Source: Chamaea fasciata (lineage: Eukaryota > Chordata > Aves > Passeriformes > Sylviidae). Taken from it: a stretch of 64,000 bases of DNA. The notes beneath the pieces are model-generated. The model saw only the letters and a program-made list of their open reading frames with translations, was not told where the DNA came from and searched no databases. Where the stretch lies: contig JARCOQ010000003.1 of NCBI GenBank assembly GCA_029207755.1, positions 96,550,646 through 96,614,645 on the forward strand. Reading direction: 5' to 3'. The translations under genes were made by a program, and so were the position numbers. Position 1 is the first letter of the stretch. Every line of letters begins with the position of its first letter. Positions 39,918-50,731 of this stretch are shown in pieces.

Positions 39918-41099
39918 GTCCAAAAGAGAAAAGGCTCATGATCTGTTGCCTTTGACCACTGATCCATGCTCTGATTGGAGTATGGAAGAAAGTTTGAGGA
40001 AGGTGAAAGTGGGGGATGATCTTGGTATTTTGAAAGTCTGAATGTAGATTATACTCAACAGGGATGAGAAATTTGAGTGATACAGTGATATGTTGTAATG
40101 AAATTTTTAAAAAGGAAACAGTGATTAATTTTAAACACTGAAATAATTTAGCTTTCTATTTAAAAAAAATCTGCAGCATGAATCACCTTAGAATCCCTCC
40201 AAATTGGTGAGGTGAACAAAAACCTTGTTCTGAAAATACTCCGGCATAAATCTCTGCGGCCATATTGAGAACAAACCAGGGATTTCAGCCAGTAGAGGGA
40301 AATGCAGAAACAGCCAAAGCAAGGATTGCTGTGCTGAAAGGTTTAGGAATAAAATTGCCCCTGTGTGTCTGAAGCCATCTTCATCCATATCTCTGCACAA
40401 AATCACCCTCATAAAGGTACTCATAAGATGTTTCCTTCTATCAACATCCCCAGACAGAAAAAGGGCATTTGGAACATATTGGAAGCAGCTATGTATAAGA
40501 CTGTGAGCTGTTGCAAGAATGTTCTAGTTTTCATGCTTTCATGGATGATTAAAGCTAGATCTTACCTCTTTAACTCACTCGTGGCAATGTCACAAGATGG
40601 GGTGTCAGAAACTCTACAAAAGTTAAAATATATCACAACCACTCATTTCTCATCATTCACCAGTGAAGTTACACCATCAAAAAAAAAGTTGTGCTCTGTT
40701 CATAATAGTTGAGTCTTTTCATTAATTATTTCCCAGATGTTTAAGAACTGATTTGATTCAGAAACTTTTAAGCCACAGTTCTGTACAGTAGGATGAATTT
40801 TCTCATACCCTGGGAATTTGAACCTTACCTAAAAAATGTGTTCTTTCCTTTTTTTTTTAGGTCTCTACATTACTGTTTTCTTAAAATTAATTTTGCTAAC
40901 TATGTAATTGCAACCATCTTCTTGGGTGTTCTTCTAATCTCCATGGTGTTTTAACCAAAGCATTAAAATACAAGCTATTTTTAAGGTCAAGGTCAATTAG
41001 TCAGAGATCACAGCAGCAGTTGAGTTTGATACAAATACTCCGTGCTACCTGCCCTATGGACTGGGAGAACTAAGTGTTATTTTGGGCTTAAAGAAGAAG

Positions 41100-41595
41100 G
41101 ATTCGGAGAACTTCAGTCTTCTTAGACTTACCTTGATCCTTGGGAAGGTGGTGGAGCTAATAATATTGAAAACTTTCCAAACCATGAAGGACAAGATAAT
41201 GGCTGGAAATAATCAGCAGGGTTTAGGAAGGAGAAGTCATGACTGATGGCCTGATAACCTTCCCGTGACAAAATCACCAGTGAACTGGAAACAGGTGAAA
41301 CACAGGATATCGTTTAACTTTACTTCAATGAGACTTTGTACACTGTCCTCCATAACAATCTTTTAGACAAACTGATGAAGTATAGACCCTGTAAGAAGAG
41401 AACAAGGCAGGCTGACAACTGTCTGAACTGCAGTCTTAAAAGATTATGAATGGTGATAAAACAGACCAGCTGGATGCTGGTCACTAGAGGTAGAGTCCAT
41501 GGTACTGGGCCATTGTTTGAAATCAGGAAGAAAGTGAACAGCGCACAGTGTGGAGTGTTTCAGTGGGAATACTAAACTGGGGAATACAGTTCCTA
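41100..41595 (+). mobile_element. Degraded CR1 LINE fragment (RT region)
   Basis: This plus-strand remnant is from the middle of the CR1 reverse-transcriptase frame. Blocks in order are 'TTACCTTGATCCTTGGGAAGG', 'ATGAAGGACAAGATAATGGC', 'AATCAGCAGGGTTTAGGAAG', the decayed equivalent of the motif before 'KAFD' ('AATGAGACTTTGTACACTGTC'), and 'GCTGGTCACTAGAGGTAGAG'. They occur in the order expected of CR1. Many indels and stops break it. No 3' tail is present, so the copy was truncated or eroded at both ends. Confidence 0.78.
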
Positions 41596-44500
41596 AACCA
41601 TGACAGTATTCAAAATAAAATTTTATTTCTAAGACATCCTTTAAAATGAAATTATATAGTTTTCAGTGTGATAATTCCTGACAAAAACTTACTATTTTTC
41701 AAATAACAGAAACATAACTTTTGATTTATTATTCTCTATCTTTTTGTGTGTGTATGATCATTGAGATATGCCAAATCTTTGGAACTTCTGCTTTTTCCTC
41801 ACTCTCTGGCAATGTGATGATAAAGTACTTATGTCAAAACAGGAATTATTTCATTCTAACGTGATTAAAGGGAACTGTAGAACACTAAGGCATTAGTACT
41901 CAAAAATGTCATGATACATGAATAGCACAGAGAAAGTGGTAACATGGCTTCAGAAGTAGTGCCAGCAATTGGATTCAGTTACTCACTTCCTTCAAAGAAG
42001 TCCAGTGCCAGGGAAAGAACCAGGTGTGAATCCTGCTGACACCTGTGTGGTGGGAGACCCCATGCTACAGCCCTTGCAGCCCTGGACTTGAACTTGAAGG
42101 CCTGTTAAGATACATATTGGTGTTGCCACAAGCCTGTCTTGGACAGGTGGGTACCAGAAACTCAAATGTGTCCTTGACTGCATAGGCAGCTACTGCTTGG
42201 GTTGCTGCTAGAGCTATGCAAATGCCCAGAATCATGTTTAAAGACTGTGGAACATATTTGTCACCTGAGCAGTGCCTTTGCTTTTGTCCTGAATTAAGCA
42301 ATGTTTTTTGCTAGTTGAAGAGACCAATGTAAACACCTGCAAACCTCTCCTTATTGGCAGAACTAAAATTCCATTGCAACTTTGAAAGAAATATAGGGTA
42401 TAGTTATGGAGTATGTTTATGGTACACATAATGCTGAACTAATTATACATCCATTTGCTTTTATTGCATGTAATGATACATTGTGCACTATGAATTTAGA
42501 AAGCTACACAGCTTGGATCTGTCTGTGTTCCTCAGAACACCATGAGTGGTTGTGTTCCTGGACTTGCCTTACGATCCTACTGGGCAATGAAATTATGCTA
42601 CAGGGCAACACTAAGGCAATGGTAAGAGGGCTCTCAATCTTGGTACTCCTGTCTGCATAGACACTTTTGAGCCTACAGGACACCACATGAACATCCATGA
42701 TTTTCCCAGAAGATCTCTGGAGATCTGCCTTTGTGGATCTTACCTGTCTTCAAAGTTTATTTATATGATACATCCTTGTCCAATTGTATGTTTATCTGTA
42801 AGGAAGAAAACCTGTAAGGAGTATTCTGTGCTCAACTCATAACCCAGATATGTAACACCAAAAATTCTGGAGACAATAATCAACAGAAGATTATAAAAGA
42901 TAGGTCAGATGCAAGAATCATTATTCGCAGGAAGTATACTAAAATATCGCAGATATTGTATGTGCTCTTCTCAAACAAATCTATCAGGCTAGATATTACT
43001 GCTCAACTTCATCTTTCCACTGTGACGTGTAAAAACCCCAAGAGGCCTCTGTTTATGATACAAACCTAAAATATTCTGAAAATAGTCAGCCATTATATAA
43101 CATGGCCCAGTGTGGCTAGTTCAAAACCAAATATTTTATGTATTCTTTTTGCTATTACCCTGTCAGTGGTTTTTGAATAGGGTCAGATTTTAAAGGTGAT
43201 TTTGAAGGCATAATTTTGACTTGAAACAAGAAAGAATCCCACAGAAGATGTTGCCTATTCTGTCCTTCAAGGTAGCTCAGGTCTGCTCTTTCCTCAGCAC
43301 TCATTTGACTGTAACACCTTAAACTTTCTAGGCTGCTTTCTATGTAGCAAATTATGTCCAAAACATCACCTCAGAATTGCTGAGCAGCTCCTTGCATACC
43401 TCATTACTGCTTTCTACAGCAGGTATTTCCAGTTCCATTATATCTGTGGCCCTTTTTTGGAGATGGAATTTCAGAAAAGGCAAAGTGGAGTTTGCTGTTC
43501 TTGAGACAAGACAAAGACATGTCAATCACCGTCAGGTTTTCTAAGCTCCAGTGTCTCAGGTGTAGAAGACAATATCTTTGGCATTTTTTCTGCCAGATAA
43601 AGACTTTGCTAACCACTGTATGTTAGGATCCCTTTTTTCTCCAGGGGCTTAAAATAAGCTTGGAATGACAGACATTTCTGTAGCTCAGTGGAACAAACAT
43701 TGGTATATTGCAGGGACACAGCATAAAAGATAATGTAATTGAAATCAGGAACATCAGTCCCAGAGTGGGTGTGTCTGATGCTGGCAGCAGAGGAAGAGGA
43801 AAAAACTACTGTCTAAGATGCAGGTGAAGAAAAGGCAGGACTTCGAAACCTTAAATGAAGGCAACTAATGTTTCATAACTCCTATTTCTGGAAAAATAGC
43901 CCTTGTCACCTGGGCAGTCAGTCTAAATCTTGGTAATTCCCTTGTTCCCTCATGTGAGCCTCAATCTAGCTAGCAATAAACTGAGCAATCTCAGAGATAT
44001 TCTGTGAAGAGGTGTGTACCTCAGGGCAATTCCAGTGGTCTCAGGGTTTGCTATGCTGTTGTGGTTGCCAGAGCCCTGTGTCCCCTTCCTGGAGTAGTTG
44101 GAAAATGCTGAAATTGCTAAATTGACATCCCAGGAGGGCTGCAACTCTTCCAGCAGGACCCTGCTTCTCAGAAGCTGTGAGGAAGCTACTGAAAATGGCA
44201 CCTGGGGGTGCACCTGTACTTTGGCATTTAGCATGGGTTATATAGTACAGATGCAGGTCTCCTCATGTGAAACCAGTGCTAAGTCTGTTCACAAACTGCT
44301 TTTGCCAAGTACCCAGGAGACTTTTCTGTCCTGACTCCCTGAGGTTCACCCTCTTGCATAGCATATATTTTGATATTCTTATCTCATTTTTTATTGGGAA
44401 GGAACTTTTTTATTGATTGCGGCAAACAACCAAAGCTCTCTGAGGTGATGGACACTTGGTGAGAAGGAAGAATAGTTCTGAGAATTGTGTGGATATTAGT

Positions 44501-47500
44501 GGGGAGAAATACAGTGGAAAAAATGGATGGGGAGCTAGCATTTTTTTTTACTTAGATAAAACCACTCCTGTAGCTGTTCAGCCTCTGTAAGTAGGTGACT
44601 GCTTTCACATGTATCAGAGAGCAGAGCTGTGACACTGCTGGGTCTGATCTTTACAGCTGATGGGAGAGGGCTACGAGGACTGAGCAGGCAGAGGATCCAT
44701 TGGGGTATGGAAGCAGGTTGCAGACAAGGTGATGCGACAGTAGGCATGTGACAGTAGGCAGAGTCCCTGGTGCAACTGGTTGGTGTTGCCCTGGACTCAC
44801 ATGTGACACGTAGAATTGATTGTTGCATCCTGTTTTTGGGTTACTGCTGTTAATGTCAGTGAGACCCTTTCTGGGAGTGCAAGCTGTCCCTGTGAGGCAA
44901 CGGGTGGGTGGGAGGTGGATGCTGTGTATGTGGATAATTGGCCTGAGTGACTATTGCACCAGCATGGTAGCTTTTCTCCTTGTCTGTCAGTGAAAGCCTG
45001 GCTCTTCCAAAGGAGGAGTCACACTGGGAATTCCTCTGGGGTGTGAACACAAAAGGAATGAGGCCTTGTGTTATTGCTAAGGCTGCTTCAGAAGGAAGAG
45101 CCCTGACCTTTTTTTTTCTTTGTTAGTAATTTCATCCAAAACCATTGCAATGGTTTAGGAGTTCAGTAGTATGTGGATCTAAATAGGAAATGGGTGTTTG
45201 AATTAGGGGTGAAATCAGCACTAAAACTGAAATTTGGTATGAAACTTGCTACCTACTCTTTTTGGTATCTTAATGGTAAAATTATTTGGCTGTAATTTTC
45301 AACTTGTCAGACTGGAGCCAGAAAGCAGTGATTTAACTAGTTTTGGATCTGATAAGAAGATGGCATAGTTCCAGGTTGTTGTGACCTATGTCTGTCCTGT
45401 GACAAAGGTACATCTGGAAAGGATCTCCACAGATACAGACTGATGGGAAAAGTCATTGCCATGCCATCAACATCACAGAATGCTTCTTCCCATCTTCAAA
45501 TGTTGTCATACTTGAACAATGCCAGTGATAAAGCAGTGTGGATTTGATAATTTTTAACAGAAAAAATTGAATGAAGTAAATGACACCATAGTAAATTGTG
45601 GCACTGACTACTGAAGCTGTATTTGATTTTTATCTTATATAACTATTGATTAAATGTGCAAGAAAAAAGAAGTTTTGCAAACACTTTAAATCCCACTGTG
45701 AGTTCATCAGTCAAATGAGAAAGCAGTTGTAATTTTTAATAAGAATTTTTATATACCACTGTAGGCCTGGAGCTGTAAACTTTAAATCCTTAATTCAAGT
45801 ATCTTAATGGCTGCTGTAGCCATTAGGCTGGCATATAATCTCAGATAAATACTAAGGTAATTTGTTTCCCTCCCAGTGTTCGTGAAGTAAAGAGTGTACA
45901 GTATCACAGAAAAAGTGAACAGTATGTTGCAAAAGAAATGGTTTTTACTGCTTTAAAATAATTTCTTCCATTTATTTTCTCACTAGGATTAAATAGTTAA
46001 TCTGAAAAATCAGAAAGTTAAACTATCCATGTATGAAAGTCTTTTCACATGCAGATAAAACAAGGATGAAGACATATGAAAGTCATTATTTTCTTATATG
46101 TGCTGCATGTATGATGAATACACTGAGGTTCTGCAGCCTTTATTTTTTTAAAGTAAGAGCCGGTAATCAGAACAGTTCCTTCTGGCCTTATGATGATCAA
46201 GGGTATTTGTGCATGTGTGTTTAGTGGACAGAAATTAAGATAAACTAGATAGTATTTATTTACTTCTTTATTCTCTTACATTTAGATCTATAAAATGAAC
46301 ACTCTTTCAAGCTCAGAACACATTTACAGTTAACACATTTCCATTGCTGTGTTGCTGTGACTGGATGAATTTGGCTTTCCTCACACAGATTTGGTATCAC
46401 ACCATCTTCCTTATTACCTGTTTTGCAAAGTTGTATTTCTTTACATCTTGACATTTTAATGTTAGTTGTTAAAGTCTTACAATGACAGAAATTTCACTTG
46501 TTTAACTTTCTGTGTATATTTTCTTTTAGTAGTATTTTCTTACATCATTTTATGATGTAAAATTTTGTATATTTGTGACAGTTAAAATGAATACATTTTC
46601 CTCGCAAAATGTCAGTGATGCTCTAGAGATGGCAATGATCAGTTTAATTAAAAATAAAAGTGAATACTTGTGATTGTTTAGTTGTTTGATGAGAGAACAG
46701 GCGCATACATTTTAAGCAATTAAATATCTTGCATTTCACTCGGATGACACTAGATGGCCTGCCAAATATTTTTTTGGGGCGGCTGTTCTACACCATGATA
46801 TATGGAGTAATATGGCGTATATAACCTTCAGACCCTGAGTATTGCCTGCTGACCTGAATTTTGCTCCTTACTAATCGTGCTTGAGTACATAACTCTTCCA
46901 ATATAATTTTCAGAATACCACAGAACTACACAGCACTTTTGGTTGTCTTCTGTAGTAGTCACTTATTGTAGATGGCAGAGTGTCTTCCTTTTAATTTTGA
47001 GACAGAGAAAGTAAACAAATATTAGTGATTAACCTGTGGTGGCTAAAGAGGGAAGATTTTCAATAAAACTAATCTGTTTTAAAAACATATATTTTTTGAT
47101 ATTGTGAATTATAATTAGCAAAACTGTAAATGAAGTGAGGTTTTGCCAACATTTTTCTGAGCATGACTCATTTATTGCCAAAATAACATTTGAGAACTAA
47201 AGGCACATGAAAATTAATCTTCTTCCAGCCACAGTTGTTGTTACTGTTTACTGTTTCAGTGATGAAAAACTCCACTGTTCCAATTTAGCTAAATCCAAAG
47301 TACACCACCACTCCCTTCTAGCTGGACAAACTCAATTTCAGTACTAAAACTGGTATGTGAATAAAAATCGCATTGAAACTACCTGATCAACAAGGTAAAG
47401 GTACTCTTAAGCTGGAACAGGCAAGGTTCATCAAACCTTGAGACCCATTTCTCACTGTGATTGTCTTGTCAGCATGCTTGTAGGACATCTTATGCCTGTT

Positions 47501-49218
47501 TTCCCCTTGTAGACTCTAATCCTTTAATAATTTTTCTTATGGAGAACTTCTGCTCAGTGCAGTATGCTTCTTATTGAGGATGTGGGCCAATTGCCACTGA
47601 TGAAAGTGGAAGGATTGCCACTGACTTGAGCTGAAATTGGATCAAGCCCATGGGAAGTTAATCAGCACAGGAAATATGCACATACTTATCCCATTATTGT
47701 GCATTTGTGTCTAAGTAAACAGAGTACTACTGAAATTGCAAATTAGGCTGCCTCCAAAAGTTTTCCTACTTCTCATATATTGCCAGTATAGATTGACAGC
47801 ACATAAAAGTAAATCGGTGCTGACATCAGACATGTGCAGTCCGTGTATGAAGCTCCACACTTAATTTGGCCCCATGCTGTTTAACCTTTCATGTGAACTA
47901 ACATGACTGATGACCGCATGTGAGCAATTTGTGCCAGGCTATCATGTCTGGGTTCTATCTGAAATGAGGAATTTAAACACTAAAGTTGTACAAGAATAGC
48001 AAGAAAATTACTCAGACGGTGAGGCAACTAAAATTATTCATGTGTTACTTCTGATTTTATTATTCATTTTCTTTCCTTCTTTTTATAAAATTTATGAAAC
48101 ATAAAGAGATGGTCGATTAAATTTCAATCTTAGATAGTGTGTAGATAGGAGTGGGAGATGATGCAATATTTTGTCAGCCTTCTGACTCATGGGAGTTTCC
48201 AGAGGCAGCTACCAAATTCAAAGTGGAGGCCTGGTGAATTTCTCATTGACTGTGGTGCTGAAGAGACATGGTCAGGCAAGGAGCCAGCTGTATTGTTTTT
48301 ATTACCAATTCATAGCTCTGGAGTTAACTAAAGACTGGATTGTACTGGTTGAGGTAAGCATAAGGCTGCAGGAAGACCACATACTCCTTTATCTGAAAAG
48401 GTACCTTGAAGTCAAAATCTTTTGTAATCTGTTGGGGTTTTTTCCACTGAAAAAAGTAATACCTTTATATGAGCTACATCTGGACAGGAAAAGTAAGTGA
48501 AACCAGGCATGAATTTGATAAACTAGCACATGATTGACCCTATGATTTATCTATTTGTTTGCTGTTCTGGCCCAGGATGGGCCACCCTCTGTGGCTGAGG
48601 ATAGAAAGGAGAATGACATCAGAACTCAAGCCACACTGTGCTCCTTGCCTACAGGCCAAACAGTGGGCCCTAGACAACTTTATTTAGTTACAGACTGCAT
48701 GAGGGGACCAGAAAAGATCCAGATTCTCTCACTCATTTAATCCGCGCCTAGCATGAATTCTTATGTGATACTTTCAGAGACTATAACTTAAGTCAGCTGT
48801 TTCTGTCAACATATTTTCAACGGCATGCACTTGACAAATAAGTAAAAGCTATCTAAAGACATGTGGTTATTATCTCATAGTCTTGAAGAAAATTGAAGAT
48901 GGCTATAAGATAGGCTAAATCAAGATGATCCTGGAACTACTTTTCATCTCACAACAGAGCGGTGAAGTATTGCAAAGAGTACATCAATATATTTATACAG
49001 TAGAATTATTATTTTTAAAAATAATATTATAGTGATCATTAAAGTGCTTTCTTGATGTTACAAATACATATAATGTGGCATAAAGTGGCAGGTATCTCCC
49101 AAGAATGAGCCCCGGTCAGAGTTTAAGACTAATCAAGTTAATTTTTAAGCTCTTCTCTTTTTCCCAGCTTTAATTGATAGATAAATGGTGGCAGCACTGG
49201 CTGCAAATAATGGCAAAC
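41596..49218. other. Unique sequence, no gene recognised
   Basis: No known gene or repeat family was recognised. About 41.9-45.1 kb is slightly richer in GC than its surroundings, with several 60-97 codon frames on both strands, none convincing. A 14 bp direct repeat of a GACAGTAGGCA word lies at 44736-44760. About 46.5-46.8 kb is AT-rich with a CTCF-like word at 46747-46760. The frame of 103 codons at 48189-48500 has no recognisable domain. Confidence 0.55.
46747..46760 (+). promoter_or_regulatory. Possible CTCF-like core
   Basis: The sequence ACACTAGATGGCCT matches the core of the vertebrate CTCF consensus (CCASYAGRKGGCRS) at 11 of 14 positions; the mismatches are the first base and the last two. 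A weaker AGATGGCAG word lies about 220 bp away (near 46970). It is a motif match only. Confidence 0.25.
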
Positions 49219-49600
49219 TGTGTTGGTTTTGCTTGGCCTGGTTTTTCGTAGCAGATGGTCACCTCTGTGACTTCCATGAGAGGCTCCTGGAAGCTTCCAC
49301 CATGTCCAGCAGAGCCAATCCTTGATGGGTCTGAAGATGGACACTCTGCTGGCCAGAACTGGGCCAGTGAAAGAGATTGGTAACATCTCCATGATGACAT
49401 GTTTAAGAAGAAAATCAAAACAAAGTCACACAGTATTTCTTCTACTCAGAGAAGAGGAGGAGGTGAGAACATGTGAGGGAAACAACATGGAGACACCAAG
49501 GTCAGTGCAGGAGGAGGGGCAGGAGGTGCTCCAGGCTCCAGAGCTGAGATTCCACTGCAGGCCATGGTGAGACCATGGTGAGGCAGCTGTGCCCCTATAG

Positions 49601-49680
49601 CCCATGGGGATCCACAGGGGATGCAGAGACCCACCCACAGCCTGTGGGGATACATGGGAGATGCAGAGATCCACCCACAG
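49601..49680 (+). repeat. Two 40 bp tandem units inside the LTR
   Basis: Units 49601-49640 and 49641-49680 agree at about 33 of 40 positions and both end in a CCACCCACAG word. Looser related units follow downstream. This internal repetition appears to be a property of the LTR family, not a separate event. Confidence 0.85.
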
Positions 49681-50031
49681 GCTGTGAGGAAGGTGCCCAT
49701 GCCAGAACAGGTGGATGCCTAGAGGAGGCTGTGACCCTGTGGGAGACCCATGGAGAGAGGGGCCCTGCTCCCAGGCTGGAGCAGCCTGTCCTTGGAGGAC
49801 GGCACCCTGTGGAAGAGAGACCCACGCCACAGCAGTTTTAGGAGGACTGTGTTCCTGCGGGAGGGACTCAGGTTGCAGCAGGTGCAGTTTGGTTGCTACT
49901 CATGGAATTGGAAGCATGCTGTGGAAGTTCACGGAGAACTGTCTCCCATGGGAGGGACCCCACAGTGCAGAGCAGGGGAAGGACTCCTGTAGGAGATATT
50001 GGCTGTGGTTGAATCATCCAGACTGAGCCAT

Positions 50032-50059
50032 ATTGCTGAGGCCCCTAGGCCTCAGCAAT
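50032..50059. repeat. 12 bp perfect inverted repeat (hairpin) in the nested LTR
   Basis: Arms ATTGCTGAGGCC (50032-50043) and GGCCTCAGCAAT (50048-50059) are exact reverse complements with a 4-base spacer. It lies near the 5' end of the nested LTR, in its U3 part, where protein-binding or RNA-structure elements are often found. Confidence 0.95.
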
Positions 50060-50264
50060 GAGGCATGTAGGAGTTGTGGCACAGTTAGAAATTTCACTTA
50101 CGGTGTTAACAAGGGTCAAAGTGTTTCATAGTAGTTAGTAAGTATCGTAATTGGTGTGGGCATAGTAGCTACCTTAAACATTTTAATAAACAATAAGTGT
50201 TTGCATTCTTCCCTGTGCCATGTACCAATGAAAATGTATCTGTAATTGTAAACTATATAGAGTG

Positions 50265-50270
50265 TATAAA
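50265..50270 (+). promoter_or_regulatory. TATA box of the nested LTR
   Basis: TATAAA lies about 24 bp before the poly(A) signal of the nested LTR, the normal arrangement for the U3/R junction of a short retroviral LTR. Whether it is active is not known. Confidence 0.6.
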
Positions 50271-50288
50271 ACCTGCCATCTTACACAG

Positions 50289-50294
50289 AATAAA
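50289..50294 (+). terminator. Poly(A) signal of the nested LTR
   Basis: AATAAA lies just downstream of the LTR TATA box, as in short R regions of retroviral LTRs. Confidence 0.6.
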
Positions 50295-50731
50295 GGAGAA
50301 ATATAGCACTAATCATATTGATTGGACCTGCATTTGCTTTGCCAACTTCCCTTTATTATTGGGGTTCCCCCGCGACTTCGGACTCCTCTCCCAGAGCAGC
50401 GGAAGGAAGTCCTGGTGATGAACTGACCAAAACCCCCTGCTCTGTCTCCCTGTGCTGTCAGTGGGAAGGAGGGCAGGGGTGACAGATAAAAGATGTTTTA
50501 AGAGCTTATTTTACTTCTCATTATCCTCCTCTGATTCTGCTAATAATAAATACACTTTGAAACTTTACGTTGAGCCTGTTTTGCCCTTGAAATGTTTTCT
50601 CCTGGTTCTTAACGCACTCATGAGCCCTTCGTTCATTTTTTTCCCTTTCCACTGCCCACTTGTGACAGGGAAGGGACAGCGAGCAACTCTCCTGGGTGCC
50701 TGGCATTAGGCCAGTGTCAAATCACGACACA

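Larger units (their letters stand above)
38131..41099. other. Unique sequence, one weak exon-like frame
   Basis: Mostly unique DNA with no recognisable gene. It includes a 14 bp minisatellite (38922-38954) and an exon-like frame at 39773-39917, both listed separately. A poly-T/AG word near 40849-40860 resembles a splice acceptor, but no frame of interest follows. Confidence 0.6.
49988..50380 (+). mobile_element. Nested 393 bp solo LTR with exact 6 bp target duplication
   Basis: This LTR is inserted in the larger one. It starts TGTAGGAGATATTGGC and ends CGCGACTTCG, where the usual final CA appears to have become CG. The hexamer GACTCC occurs exactly on both sides (49982-49987 and 50381-50386), which is the target-site duplication size of ERVK-type elements. 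It has a TATA box (50265-50270) and a poly(A) signal (50289-50294) in the right order for U3-R-U5. No viral gene is present, so it arose by recombination between two LTRs of an original provirus. It is younger than the host LTR. Confidence 0.85.
49219..50731 (+). mobile_element. Solo ERV LTR, interrupted by a second LTR
   Basis: This long LTR belongs to an avian endogenous-retrovirus family (ERVL-like by pattern) and has no viral genes attached. It begins TGTGTTGGTTTTGCTTGG and ends in ...GACACA, keeping the TG...CA ends. The 5 bp beside the left end (CAAAC, 49214-49218) and right end (TAAAC, 50732-50736) match at 4 of 5, fitting a 5 bp target-site duplication with one change. Inside are a GC-rich 5' half full of 'CCCATGGGGATCCAC' and 'GGAGGACGGCACCCTGTGG' type repeats, then 'GATGAACTGACCAAAACCCC' and 'TCTCATTATCCTCCTCTGATT' before the 3' end. 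Without the nested insert and its duplicated hexamer it would be about 1.1 kb. Long frames on both strands here are composition artefacts, not genes. Confidence 0.88.

Noticed and set aside
42065..42660. Cysteine-containing frames on both strands that briefly suggested a decayed retroviral envelope or other gene
   Set aside because: No defined motif, no flanking LTRs and no consistent frame; resemblance is too vague to support a call.
49426..49841. Several overlapping frames of 76-134 codons on both strands
   Set aside because: They lie in the GC-rich, internally repetitive 5' half of an ERV LTR, where stop codons are rare in every frame; LTRs of this kind do not encode proteins.
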